8,975 nucleotides of DNA from Sulfurovum sp. (GCA_026983895.1 JALSTF010000202.1:1-8975); one strand, 5' to 3'; counted from the stretch's first letter, positions 1 to 6,645 are shown. Made by a program: numbers and translations. The notes: generated from the sequence alone by a model not told the origin.

Positions 1-348
1 TTCATCGTTCGCGAGTACACCCTGGCTTGTCGAAACAACCAGCGTACCGTAACCATTCTTGAATGTTCTGATCTCGTCCTTGCCCTGGTGAACACGGCGT
101 CCCGGCTTGGAGATCTTCTTTATCTCATTGATGACGCTTTTTTCATTGTCGTCATACTTGAGCACCACTTTGATCGTTTTTTTGTTCCCGTCTTCTTTCA
201 CTTTATAGCTTTCCAGGTACCCTTTGTCTACAAAAATAGCCACGGTTGCCTCTATAGTCTTTGAGTGAAGAAGTGTTGTAACATCCAGTCGTCTTTGCGC
301 AGCATTTCTTATACGAGTAAGAGAGTCTGCAATTATATCTGTCATCAT
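1..348 (-). CDS. rpsH: 30S ribosomal protein S8 (C-terminus cut by window edge)
   Basis: S8 binds the central domain of 16S rRNA early in 30S assembly. In E. coli it is also the translational repressor of the spc operon. The visible 116 codons begin MMTDIIADSLTRIRNA and end with the family signature STSQGVLANDE. Full-length S8 is about 130 residues, so roughly 15 C-terminal residues lie off the left edge. Two ATGs are adjacent (348 and 345). An AAGGAG Shine-Dalgarno at 358-363 sits 9 nt before the first, so I chose 348. The Shine-Dalgarno overlaps the TAA stop of rpsN (TAAGGAG), which suggests coupled translation. It is the last visible gene of the operon, and in related genomes rplF normally follows. 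The assignment is secure; only the 3' end is unseen. Confidence 0.97.
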   Translation of the reverse strand, partial: MMTDIIADSLTRIRNAAQRRLDVTTLLHSKTIEATVAIFVDKGYLESYKVKEDGNKKTIKVVLKYDDNEKSVINEIKKISKPGRRVHQGKDEIRTFKNGYGTLVVSTSQGVLANDE

Positions 349-361
349 CTTTTTCTTCTCC

Positions 362-547
362 TTACCAGCTTGCTTTACGCATACCAGGAATGAGGCCTTC
401 ATTGGCCATTTTTCTTAAACATACACGGCAAAGACCGAAATCTCTGTATACCGAGTGAGGTCTACCGCAAATATTACATCTTGTATACGCCTGAGTAGAG
501 AATTTTGCTTTTCTCTGCTGCTTTGCGATCATTGATTTCTTAGCCAT
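362..547 (-). CDS. rpsN: 30S ribosomal protein S14, zinc-binding type Z
   Basis: S14 is a late-assembling protein of the 30S head. This is the short 61-residue C+ form. Four cysteines form a zinc ribbon, C24-x2-C27 and C40-x2-C43, in TRCNICGRPH and LCRVCLRK. The C-terminus GMRKASW is typical of the type Z family. The longer C- form of about 100 residues, as in E. coli, lacks these cysteines. The start codon shares its A with the rplE stop (TAATG at 545-549), so initiation probably depends on ribosomes finishing rplE. Having a zinc form implies ribosomal zinc content; some bacteria carry a second zinc-free copy elsewhere, which this window cannot show. rpsZ is an alternative name. Confidence 0.98.
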   Translation of the reverse strand: MAKKSMIAKQQRKAKFSTQAYTRCNICGRPHSVYRDFGLCRVCLRKMANEGLIPGMRKASW

Positions 548-1092
548 TAGTTTCTCCCTTTCGCGAAAGGCATGCCCAGCTTCTCAAGAAGGGAGAATGC
601 CTGTTTGTCATCTTCAGTACTTGTTACGATTGTGATATTCATACCGTGGGTCTTGATGATGTTGTCAAATTCGACTTCCGGGAACATCAACTGCTCCTGA
701 AGACCAAAGTTGTAGTTACCGCGTCCGTCAAAACCTTTTCTTGGCACACCTCGGAAGTCTTTTACTCTTGGAAGCGCGATAGAGACGAGTTTGTCAAAGA
801 AGTTATACATATTGTCACCTCTAAGCGTGACCCTGATACCTGATGGCGCACCTTCTCTTGCTTTAAATCCTGCAACGGATTTCTTTGCATTTACGATGAC
901 CGCTTTTTGTCCTGCGATCAGGGAGATCGTATCTGCCATATTTGCAATGAGTTTGGAATCTCTTCCTTCTTCCCCCGCACCTACAGAGATCACGATCTTC
1001 TCAAGCTTCGGAGTCTGCATCGCATTATCAACACCACACTCTTCTTTTAGTGCAGGAACGATGTCATTGTACTTTTGCTTCATTCTACTCAT
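547..1092 (-). CDS. rplE: 50S ribosomal protein L5
   Basis: L5 binds 5S rRNA and helps form the central protuberance of the 50S subunit, contacting the P-site tRNA. The 181-residue product has the family's usual length of about 180. It shows the conserved segments KIVISVGAGE near residue 31, the RVTLRGDNMYNFFDKL region near the middle, and RGNYNFGLQEQLMFPEV towards the C-terminus. I chose the ATG at 1092, which follows a GAGGG Shine-Dalgarno with 8 nt spacing; an in-frame ATG three codons later is less well placed. The gene begins 4 nt after the rplX stop. Its stop overlaps the rpsN start by one base. Confidence 0.98.
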   Translation of the reverse strand: MSRMKQKYNDIVPALKEECGVDNAMQTPKLEKIVISVGAGEEGRDSKLIANMADTISLIAGQKAVIVNAKKSVAGFKAREGAPSGIRVTLRGDNMYNFFDKLVSIALPRVKDFRGVPRKGFDGRGNYNFGLQEQLMFPEVEFDNIIKTHGMNITIVTSTEDDKQAFSLLEKLGMPFAKGRN

Positions 1093-1096
1093 AAGA

Positions 1097-1330
1097 TCAG
1101 CCCTCTACTTTTTTTACATTTGAGATATGGATAGGCATTTCAACATTTGCAAATCCACCCTCTTTGTTCTGCTCGCTGGGCTTCACAGCTTTTTTAGCCA
1201 ATTTGCAGCCTGCAACGATGACAGCATCTTTCTTTGGAAGAACTTGGAGTACTTCTCCCGTCTTGCCTTTATCATCACCAGCGATGATCATGACCTGATC
1301 ACCTTTTTTGATCTTGAACTTCTTTGCCAT
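1097..1330 (-). CDS. rplX: 50S ribosomal protein L24
   Basis: L24 is an early assembly initiator of the 50S subunit and lies near the exit of the peptide tunnel. The product is 77 residues beginning MAKKFKIKKGDQV. A KOW motif covers roughly residues 6-33 (KKGDQVMIIAGDDKGKTGEV), and the tail HISNVKKVEG is typical. An in-frame ATG two codons upstream (1336) would add MV, but it lies only 1 nt from the GGAGG Shine-Dalgarno at 1338-1342. The ATG at 1330 has 7 nt spacing and overlaps the rplN stop as TAATG, so I prefer it. A single cysteine near residue 43 is not part of a metal site. Confidence 0.96.
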   Translation of the reverse strand: MAKKFKIKKGDQVMIIAGDDKGKTGEVLQVLPKKDAVIVAGCKLAKKAVKPSEQNKEGGFANVEMPIHISNVKKVEG

Positions 1331-1698
1331 TACCATACCTCCGGTGCAAGGGATACGATTTTCATGAATCCCGCATATCTTGTTTCACGACTTACTGGGC
1401 CGAAGATACGTGTACCTATCGGCTCTTTTTTGTCATCAATGATCACTGCAGCATTGTCGTCAAATCTGATAAGTGACCCATTTTCTCTCTGGATCTCTTT
1501 CTTTGTTCTTACAACGACCGCTTTAACGACCTTGCCTTTTTTTACTTTTCCGGTTGGAAGTGCTTTCTTTACAGAAGCGACAATCACGTCACCTACTGAT
1601 GCATATCTTCTTTTTGATCCGCCAAGGACCTTGATACACATGATCTCTTTCGCACCGGAGTTGTCCGCTACATTCAATCTAGTAAATCCCTGGATCAT
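1330..1698 (-). CDS. rplN: 50S ribosomal protein L14
   Basis: L14 binds 23S rRNA at the subunit interface and contributes to an intersubunit bridge with 16S rRNA. The 122-residue length is exactly the family norm. Hallmarks are MIQGFTRLNVADNSGAKE at the N-terminus, LGGSKRRYASVGDVIVASVK, and GTRIFGPVSRETR near the C-terminus. In many bacteria this is the first gene of the spc operon. Here its ATG shares a base with the rpsQ stop (TAATG), so no separate spc promoter region exists. Its own stop overlaps the rplX start in the same way. The product ends PEVW, a slightly unusual last residue. Confidence 0.98.
   Translation of the reverse strand: MIQGFTRLNVADNSGAKEIMCIKVLGGSKRRYASVGDVIVASVKKALPTGKVKKGKVVKAVVVRTKKEIQRENGSLIRFDDNAAVIIDDKKEPIGTRIFGPVSRETRYAGFMKIVSLAPEVW
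1338..1342 (-). promoter_or_regulatory. Shine-Dalgarno that fixes the rplX start
   Basis: GGAGG on the minus strand lies inside the last codons of rplN. It is 7 nt from the ATG at 1330 and 1 nt from the ATG at 1336. This spacing supports the downstream ATG as the real rplX start. Confidence 0.75.
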
Positions 1699-1946
1699 TA
1701 CACTTCTCCTCTCTTCACGATCTCAAGAAGTCTGAAACTTTTTGTTTTGGAAAGCGGTCTGCACTCGATAGCAGTCACTGTATCTCCAACATTAATTTCA
1801 TTCTTCTCATCATGGATAAGATATTTCTTAAATCTTTTTACTGTTTTGTGATATCTTGGGTGAAGTACTCTTCTCTCAACCAATACAGTTGCAGTTTTGT
1901 CTCCGGCCTTCTTAATCACAGTACCTGTTATTTGTCTTTTTGGCAT
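1698..1946 (-). CDS. rpsQ: 30S ribosomal protein S17
   Basis: S17 is a primary 16S rRNA binding protein with an OB fold that stabilises the 5' domain. The 82-residue product starts MPKRQITGTVIKKAGDKTATV and carries HPRYHKTVKRFKKYLIHDE and GDTVTAIECRPLSKTKSF, all typical of the family. The ribosome binding site AAGGGG is fused to the rpmC stop (TAAGGGG) with the ATG about 6 nt further on. The stop codon overlaps the rplN start by one nucleotide. This is the last gene of the classical S10 operon. Confidence 0.98.
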   Translation of the reverse strand: MPKRQITGTVIKKAGDKTATVLVERRVLHPRYHKTVKRFKKYLIHDEKNEINVGDTVTAIECRPLSKTKSFRLLEIVKRGEV

Positions 1947-1956
1947 AAATGACCCC

Positions 1957-2148
1957 TTACTTCGCTCTAGCAGCAGTCAATGCTGTCTGGATTCTAGCGA
2001 TATCTTTTTTCGCTACTCTTAACTCAGAAGTGTTTGTGAGCTGCATCGTTTTTTGCTTTGCATTCAATGTAAACAATTCAAGTTTTTTCTCTTTAAGCAT
2101 TGCAACTAGTTCTGCTTCGCTTTTGTCTTTCAAATCAATATATTTCAT
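1957..2148 (-). CDS. rpmC: 50S ribosomal protein L29
   Basis: L29 lies at the peptide exit tunnel and, with L23, forms part of the docking area for SRP and trigger factor. The product has 63 residues and is predicted to form two long helices. It starts MKYIDLKDKSEAELVAMLKE and includes the family core TLNAKQKTMQLTNTSELR followed by KKDIARIQTAL. The gene overlaps the end of rplP by 14 nt in another frame, the only long overlap in the operon. An AAGGA Shine-Dalgarno lies within the rplP coding end, a few bases before the ATG. The tail is short and alanine/arginine rich. Confidence 0.97.
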   Translation of the reverse strand: MKYIDLKDKSEAELVAMLKEKKLELFTLNAKQKTMQLTNTSELRVAKKDIARIQTALTAARAK

Positions 2149-2560
2149 GACTATCCTTTGCAGTGATGATTTTACACTTAAATGGCATTTTATGAATTGC
2201 CAGTGTGAGTGCTTCTCTCGCTAGAGATTCTTCAACACCTGCCATTTCAAAGATAATTCTTCCTGGTTTGATATTCATAACCCATTTGTCAACAGCACCT
2301 TTACCTTTACCCATCCTTGTTTCAAGAGGCTTGGCTGTAAGAGGCTTGTCCGGAAAAACACGGATCCATGTCTTACCTGTTCTGTTGATCTTTCTTGTCA
2401 TCGTAATACGCGCCGCTTCGATTTGGCGGGAATCGATTCTTCCGGCTTCTACCGCTTTGATCGCGATATCACCGAATTCAATCTTGTTGCCTCTGAAAGA
2501 TTTACCGCGGTTACGGCCTTTCTGCTGCTTTCTCCATTTGGTTCTTTTAGGCATTAACAT
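2135..2560 (-). CDS. rplP: 50S ribosomal protein L16
   Basis: L16 is a late-assembling 50S protein near the A site and central protuberance, required for peptidyl transfer and for ribosomal maturation. The 141 residues begin MLMPKRTKWRKQQKGRNRG, a highly conserved N-terminus. GKGKGAVDKWVMNIKPGRIIFEMAG follows in the middle of the chain. I kept the first ATG because AGAGGTGA lies 7 nt upstream; a second ATG two codons later is too far from it. The gene starts 2 nt after the rpsC stop and overlaps rpmC at its 3' end. R82, the E. coli arginine hydroxylation site, was not assigned here. Confidence 0.98.
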   Translation of the reverse strand: MLMPKRTKWRKQQKGRNRGKSFRGNKIEFGDIAIKAVEAGRIDSRQIEAARITMTRKINRTGKTWIRVFPDKPLTAKPLETRMGKGKGAVDKWVMNIKPGRIIFEMAGVEESLAREALTLAIHKMPFKCKIITAKDSHEIY

Positions 2561-2562
2561 AG

Positions 2563-3261
2563 TTATTCACCTCTCTTTCTCGATGGTCTGCGTCCACCTT
2601 TTTTCTCTTCTTTCGGCTCAGCCTGAATACCTTTTGCAAGGACTTCGCCTTTGAAAATCCATACTTTGATACCAATGATCCCGTATGTAGTCTGTGCTTC
2701 GGCAAAACCGTAGTCGATCTTCGCTCTGAGCGTATGCAGAGGAACTCTTCCCTCAAGATACCACTCAGTTCTTGCCATTTCAGCACCGCCGAGTCTTCCT
2801 GATACAGAAATCTTGATCCCTTTTGCACCTGATTTCAATGCACCCTGGATCACTTTTTTCATCGCACGTCTGAAAGCAACACGTCTTTCAAGCTGTGTTG
2901 CAACATTCTCAGCTGCCAATTGTGCAGAAGCTTGAGGACGCTTTTCTTCTTTGATATTGATCGCAACATCTTTGCCAAGCATTTTGACAAGAGTTGTTTT
3001 CAGCTTCTCTATATCCGCACCTTTTTTACCGATGATGATACCAGGTCTCGCAGTAATGATATTCACTCTGAGTTTCTTGACCGTTCTTTCAATGATGATA
3101 TTGGAAACACCTGCATAGAAAAGTTCTTTTTTCAAGAATTTTCTGATCTTGTAATCTTCAGCGATGAAATCCGCTGTTCTTTCTTTTGCCGGGAACCATC
3201 TTGACTCCCAGTTTCTGTTGATCCCTAGTCTAAGACCTATTGGATTGACTTTCTGACCCAT
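2563..3261 (-). CDS. rpsC: 30S ribosomal protein S3
   Basis: S3 forms part of the mRNA entry tunnel and has helicase activity together with S4 and S5. The product is 232 residues starting MGQKVNPIGLRLGINRNWESRW, the universal S3 start. A type 2 KH domain carries the GxxG loop GKKG at residues 78-81 within RPGIIIGKKG. The C-terminal domain includes GLKGAK-like KSGAKGIKISVSGRLGGAEMAR. The tail is lysine/arginine rich. The open frame extends 12 codons upstream to an ATG at 3297, but that would lie inside rplV. The ATG at 3261 has a strong Shine-Dalgarno at 3271-3277 and follows the rplV stop by one base, so the short form is correct. Confidence 0.97.
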   Translation of the reverse strand: MGQKVNPIGLRLGINRNWESRWFPAKERTADFIAEDYKIRKFLKKELFYAGVSNIIIERTVKKLRVNIITARPGIIIGKKGADIEKLKTTLVKMLGKDVAINIKEEKRPQASAQLAAENVATQLERRVAFRRAMKKVIQGALKSGAKGIKISVSGRLGGAEMARTEWYLEGRVPLHTLRAKIDYGFAEAQTTYGIIGIKVWIFKGEVLAKGIQAEPKEEKKGGRRPSRKRGE

Positions 3262-3262
3262 A

Positions 3263-3601
3263 TTATGCGTCCTCCCCATCTTTTTTCGCTGGACCAACTT
3301 CTACAAGGATATGTGCTGTTGGTTTAATGATTCTTGACGCAGTACCTCTTGCCCTAGGTCTCCATCTTTTCATGACAGCTGCTTTATCCACTCTACAAGA
3401 GGTGATCTCTACCTCTTCAGGTTCGAAGTCGCCATTGGCAACTGCAGACGCGATCACTTTTGAAATGATGCCTGCAGCTTTGTTCGGCATGAATTCAAGT
3501 GAAGCCAATGCAAGTTCCGCATTCATTCCCTGAACTTCTCTTGCAATCAATCTCGCTTTAGTAGGTGAGACTCTTACAAATTTCAATAATGCTCTACTCA
3601 T
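3263..3601 (-). CDS. rplV: 50S ribosomal protein L22
   Basis: L22 contacts all six domains of 23S rRNA, and its beta hairpin lines the peptide exit tunnel, where macrolide resistance changes are known. The 112-residue product shows KFVRVSPTKARLIAREVQG at the N-terminus, VIASAVANGDF in the middle, and KRWRPRARGTASRI, the hairpin tip region, before a short charged tail. The start ATG lies 2 nt after the rpsS stop, with AGG about 6 nt upstream. I see no deletion or duplication in the hairpin. The tail GPAKKDGEDA is likely disordered. Confidence 0.98.
   Translation of the reverse strand: MSRALLKFVRVSPTKARLIAREVQGMNAELALASLEFMPNKAAGIISKVIASAVANGDFEPEEVEITSCRVDKAAVMKRWRPRARGTASRIIKPTAHILVEVGPAKKDGEDA
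3271..3277 (-). promoter_or_regulatory. Shine-Dalgarno that fixes the rpsC start
   Basis: GGGGAGG on the minus strand is located in the final codons of rplV. It stands 9 nt upstream of the ATG at 3261 and is downstream of the alternative ATG at 3297, so it can only serve the shorter S3. Confidence 0.75.
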
Positions 3602-3603
3602 GA

Positions 3604-3882
3604 TTAACCTACCTTCTTCTGAACAGAACCTTTATGGCCCTTAAATGTTCTTGTTGGTGCAAATTCACCCAGTTTGTATCCTACGTGGTTCTCTGTAATG
3701 AACACTGGGATAAATTGTCTTCCATTGTGCACATTGATTGTCAAACCGATGAATTCAGGGAAGATCACAGATCTTCTTGACCATGTTTTGATCGGTTTGT
3801 TTGAACCTTCTTCTTTTGCCTTAAGCACTTTTTTCATTAGGTGACCATCGATGAATGGACCTTTTTTTGTCGATCTTGCCAT
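3604..3882 (-). CDS. rpsS: 30S ribosomal protein S19
   Basis: S19 lies in the 30S head, pairs with S13 and contacts tRNA and the 50S subunit. The product is 92 residues, the normal length. Family signatures are MARSTKKGPFIDGHLMKKV, KTWSRRSVIFPEFIG, VHNGRQFIPVFITENHVGYKLGEF (shown here only as landmarks) and PTRTFKGHKG. The ATG follows the rplB stop by 11 nt, and the Shine-Dalgarno AAGGGG is formed partly by that stop (TAAGGGG). The gene sits in its canonical place between rplB and rplV. Confidence 0.98.
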   Translation of the reverse strand: MARSTKKGPFIDGHLMKKVLKAKEEGSNKPIKTWSRRSVIFPEFIGLTINVHNGRQFIPVFITENHVGYKLGEFAPTRTFKGHKGSVQKKVG

Positions 3883-3893
3883 ATCTTAGCCCC

Positions 3894-4721
3894 TTACTTT
3901 TTTCTCTTGCTGATGATAAGTTTATCACTGGCTTTTTTCTTACGAGTCTTGTAACCCTTAGTTGGCATACCCCAAGGAGATACCGGATGACGACCTGAGT
4001 TTGTCTTACCTTCACCACCACCGTGCGGGTGATCGATCGGGTTCATGGCAGAACCACGTGTCTGTGGTCTGATTCCGAGGTGTCTGCTTCTACCTGCTTT
4101 ACCGATGACGATGTTGGAGAAATCTTCATTCCCAACCGTACCGATAGTCGCAAGACACTCACCAAGTACATATCTCATCTCACCTGACGGGAGTCTGAGA
4201 GAGACATATTTCCCGTCCCTACCCATGATCTGAGCGTATCCGCCTGCTGAACGGGCAATCTGTCCGCCGTGTCCAGGGCTCAGTTCAATGTTGTGTACCA
4301 ATGTACCCACAGGGATGTTCTTGAGCTTCATCGCGTTCCCTGTCTTGATGTCCAGTCCGGACTCTGCAGACATGATCTTGTCGCCGACATTCAGGCCTTT
4401 TGGCTGAAGCACATATCTTCTGTCACCGTCAACATAGTTGATCAGGCAGATTCTACAGTTTCTGTACGGATCGTATTCGATCGTAGCCACAGTACCTTCA
4501 ACACCGAATTTATTTCTCTTGAAATCGATGATTCTGTAAAGTTTCTTCGCACCTGCTTCTCTGTGACGAGATGTGATCCTACCGTTACTGTTTCTACCTG
4601 CAGATCTTGGAAGATTCTTGAGCAGGGCTCTGACACTTGCCTTTGCAGTGATATCACCGCTGTCAAGGTTGGTCATATAACGACGGGATGGTGTGGTTGG
4701 TTTATATGTTTTAATTGCCAT
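3894..4721 (-). CDS. rplB: 50S ribosomal protein L2
   Basis: L2 is one of the most conserved ribosomal proteins. It binds domain IV of 23S rRNA, is needed for subunit association and supports the peptidyl transferase centre. The 275 residues match the bacterial length of 272-277. The N-terminal OB-like region (RNSNGRITSRHREAGAKK, about residues 43-60) is followed by an SH3-like domain. The signature MNPIDHPHGGGEG spans residues 226-238. H231 corresponds to the functionally important E. coli His229. The ATG lies 9 nt after rplW, with an AAGGA Shine-Dalgarno overlapping the rplW stop. Confidence 0.99.
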   Translation of the reverse strand: MAIKTYKPTTPSRRYMTNLDSGDITAKASVRALLKNLPRSAGRNSNGRITSRHREAGAKKLYRIIDFKRNKFGVEGTVATIEYDPYRNCRICLINYVDGDRRYVLQPKGLNVGDKIMSAESGLDIKTGNAMKLKNIPVGTLVHNIELSPGHGGQIARSAGGYAQIMGRDGKYVSLRLPSGEMRYVLGECLATIGTVGNEDFSNIVIGKAGRSRHLGIRPQTRGSAMNPIDHPHGGGEGKTNSGRHPVSPWGMPTKGYKTRKKKASDKLIISKRKK

Positions 4722-4730
4722 CTTCTATCC

Positions 4731-5012
4731 TTATACCGCTAAGCTTTCGATTTTCGCATCTTCAGGAAGCTTGACATAGAACTTTTTCAAGTCAGGTCTT
4801 TTCCCCTCGACACCTTTAAATCTTTTCACTTTACCGTTGACTCTCATGGAGTTAACTCTAAGTGGAGTGATCCCGAAGAACTCTTTGAAGACTTCTTTCA
4901 GACCATTTTTAGTCATTCTTGGAGTTGTTTGAACTACGATGACACCTTCTTCCTGAAGAGCCAGGCTCTTCTCTGTATACATAATTGATTTAATATCTGT
5001 AATATCTGCCAT
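4731..5012 (-). CDS. rplW: 50S ribosomal protein L23
   Basis: L23 is at the peptide tunnel exit and is the main ribosomal docking site for trigger factor and for SRP, whose RNA gene is also in this window. The 93-residue product begins MADITDIKSIMYTEKSLALQEE. Its conserved central part (TKNGLKEVFKEFFGITPLRVNSM) is followed by a basic loop with GKVKRFKGVEGKRPDLKK. The ATG is one base after the rplD stop (TAAGATG), with GAGG 6 nt upstream, so translation is probably coupled. The length is normal for the family. Confidence 0.98.
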   Translation of the reverse strand: MADITDIKSIMYTEKSLALQEEGVIVVQTTPRMTKNGLKEVFKEFFGITPLRVNSMRVNGKVKRFKGVEGKRPDLKKFYVKLPEDAKIESLAV

Positions 5013-5013
5013 C

Positions 5014-5604
5014 TTAAGCCTCTTTTGTCAATTTATCAAATACTGCTTTTTCGATCACTACGGAGTGATATGCAGCCGCAAGGTAAGCGTTCAGCTCGTT
5101 CGCTTCAACAAGATAGGCATTTTGAAGGTTTCTGAATGCCAGGAATGTTTTGTCGTCGATCATCTCTTTGACGACAAGTACATCTCTCTGCTTAAGTCCG
5201 TTCACGAATGCCAAAGCATCTTTTGTCTTACCCGATTCGATAGCAATGTTGTCCACGACAAGAAGTCTCTCGTTCGCAGCCAGTTCAGCCAATGCATGGT
5301 AAAGTGCAAGTTTCTTCTGCTTCTTGTTGACCTTCTGGTTGTAGTTCTTGTTCGTACTTGGTCCGAACGCTACACCACCGCCAACAAAAATAGGAGATCT
5401 CAATGAACCTGCTCTTGCACGTCCGCCACCTTTTTGTGCCCATGGTTTCTTCCCGCCACCACTTACCGCAGATCTGTTCTTTGTCTGAGCTGTATTTGCT
5501 CTAAGTCCAGCTGCATACGCTTTACAGTAAAGGTAAAGGTTGTGAGGGTGAACTTCCAAAAATGCCTGTGGAAGGTCTGTTGTTTTGATTACTGTTGTTT
5601 TCAT
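5014..5604 (-). CDS. rplD: 50S ribosomal protein L4
   Basis: L4 is a 50S assembly protein whose long loop lines the exit tunnel. In E. coli and other gammaproteobacteria it also represses the S10 operon. The 196-residue product carries the loop landmarks LRANTAQTKNRSAVSGGGKK and WAQKGGGRARAGSLRSP (about residues 34-70). VNKKQKKLALYHALAE and a C-terminal globular part follow. Compared with the Campylobacter L4 I remember (about 204 residues), the N-terminus before HPHNLYLY is several residues shorter. The ATG shares a base with the rplC stop (TAATG), with AAGGA 10 nt upstream. I cannot tell whether it regulates this operon. Confidence 0.98.
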   Translation of the reverse strand: MKTTVIKTTDLPQAFLEVHPHNLYLYCKAYAAGLRANTAQTKNRSAVSGGGKKPWAQKGGGRARAGSLRSPIFVGGGVAFGPSTNKNYNQKVNKKQKKLALYHALAELAANERLLVVDNIAIESGKTKDALAFVNGLKQRDVLVVKEMIDDKTFLAFRNLQNAYLVEANELNAYLAAAYHSVVIEKAVFDKLTKEA

Positions 5605-6185
5605 TATTTAACTATCCTTACCAATCCTCTGGCACCATTATGACCAGGAATTGAACCTTTTAATACTAGGATGCCGTTCTCAGCATCGAATGACACAACG
5701 TCATTTTTTACTGTTGTTTTAGTGTTCCCGTACTGTCCAGGCATTTTCTTGCCTTTCTGTACACGGCCAGGCCACTCTGCATTACCGATAGAACCGATTC
5801 TTCTACCAAATCTGTGTCCGTGCGAACCAGGTCCGCCGCCAAATCCGTGACGCTTCATACCACCCTGGAAACCTCTACCTTTGGTGTTCAAAGATGTCTT
5901 GACAACTGCTGCTTCCGCCAATGGCGCCGCATTGAGGTCACCTGCTTCAGTACCTTCAGCTACCTCGATGGTCATAAATTTGTTGAACTCTTTGGAGACA
6001 CCAAATTTTGTCTGCTGACCTTCGATCGCTTTATTGATCTTTTTTGAGCTGTTATACGCTACAAGCGCTTTTCCGTCTTCTTTTACTTCACACACTTTCG
6101 TATCAACGACTTTGAGAAGTGTGACAGGAACGCTTGGTACATCAACAGTTCTGCTCATACCAATTTTTTCTACGATAAATTCCAT
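5604..6185 (-). CDS. rplC: 50S ribosomal protein L3
   Basis: L3 is an early assembly protein that reaches towards the peptidyl transferase centre. The 193-residue product begins MEFIVEKIGMSRTVDVPSVP, as in Campylobacter and its relatives, and contains NTKGRGFQGGMKRHGFGGGP and the core GSIGNAEWPGRVQKGKKMPG. The E. coli motif GSIGQNQ, whose glutamine is methylated by PrmB, is replaced here by GSIGNAE, so that modification is not expected. A TAGGAG Shine-Dalgarno formed with the rpsJ stop sits about 6 nt upstream of the ATG. The stop overlaps the rplD start. Confidence 0.98.
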   Translation of the reverse strand: MEFIVEKIGMSRTVDVPSVPVTLLKVVDTKVCEVKEDGKALVAYNSSKKINKAIEGQQTKFGVSKEFNKFMTIEVAEGTEAGDLNAAPLAEAAVVKTSLNTKGRGFQGGMKRHGFGGGPGSHGHRFGRRIGSIGNAEWPGRVQKGKKMPGQYGNTKTTVKNDVVSFDAENGILVLKGSIPGHNGARGLVRIVK

Positions 6186-6194
6186 TTTCTACTC

Positions 6195-6506
6195 CTACTT
6201 GTCCATTGATCTGATTTCGACTTCGATCTCAGGTGCAAGATCCAACTTCATCAGTGAATCGATTGTATCTGAAGTCGCCGAAACGATGTCGATCATTCTT
6301 CCATGAATCCTGATCTCAAACTGCTCACGCGAATCTTTGTTGACGTGCGGTGATTTAAGAACCGTATAACGCTTCAATTTAGTTGGCATTGGAATTGGCC
6401 CTCTAATCTCTGCGCCTGTACGCTTGACTGCATCTACGATAGCAGCAACTGATCTGTCTAAAACACGATGATCATAAGCTTTAAGCTTCAATCTAATTTT
6501 TTCCAT
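6195..6506 (-). CDS. rpsJ: 30S ribosomal protein S10 (NusE)
   Basis: S10 belongs to the 30S head, and as NusE it joins the transcription antitermination complex with NusB. The 103-residue product is standard in length. Landmarks are MEKIRLKLKAYDHRVLDRS, EIRGPIPMPTKLKRYTVLKS, and PHVNKDSREQFEIRIHGRM. It is the first gene of the operon. The ATG at 6506 is preceded by AAAGGG with 5 nt spacing after the last G. Upstream lies a leader of about 80 nt with predicted hairpins and the promoter. The assignment is secure. Confidence 0.98.
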   Translation of the reverse strand: MEKIRLKLKAYDHRVLDRSVAAIVDAVKRTGAEIRGPIPMPTKLKRYTVLKSPHVNKDSREQFEIRIHGRMIDIVSATSDTIDSLMKLDLAPEIEVEIRSMDK

Positions 6507-6589
6507 TGTTACCCTTTAAAGAACTCGTCAGCATGGCAAAGCCAAGGTGCCTAAACACAGGGGATCAACCCTCTAACATAAATTTAGGA
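6507..6589 (-). promoter_or_regulatory. Structured leader of the S10 operon mRNA
   Basis: The transcript can form an outer stem CCUAAAU (6582-6588) with GUUUAGG (6550-6556), enclosing a smaller AGGG/CCCU stem (6569-6572 with 6559-6562). A second hairpin UGGC-UUU-GCCA (6534-6544) can be extended by GCA/UGC across an asymmetric bulge. The bulge region ACCUU (6544-6548) can alternatively pair with AGGGU (6511-6515), which is part of the rpsJ Shine-Dalgarno. The pairings were read by eye. Whether they regulate expression, for example by binding a ribosomal protein, is inference. Confidence 0.45.
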
Positions 6590-6595
6590 ACGCGA

Positions 6596-6624
6596 ATTAT
6601 ATCCAAACTTTTTAAAAGGTGCAA
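6596..6624 (-). promoter_or_regulatory. Promoter of the S10/spc ribosomal operon
   Basis: Read on the minus strand, TTGCAC (6619-6624) is followed by a 17-nt spacer and TATAAT (6596-6601). The -10 matches the sigma70 consensus exactly and the -35 keeps TTG. The predicted transcription start is near 6589, giving a leader of about 82 nt before rpsJ. It is the only clear promoter for the 16 genes seen downstream. The start site is inferred from spacing only. Confidence 0.8.
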
Positions 6625-6645
6625 TGGTTTTAACCCTAAAAACGG

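Noticed and set aside
1127..1735. A 202-codon plus-strand open frame opposite rplX, rplN and rpsQ
   Set aside because: It lies wholly antisense to three unmistakable ribosomal genes, has no family resemblance and no clear ribosome binding site; it is a shadow of their codon usage.
3262..3297. Longer S3 starting at the ATG at 3297
   Set aside because: The extra 12 residues have no counterpart in S3, overlap rplV, and the strong Shine-Dalgarno lies downstream of that ATG.
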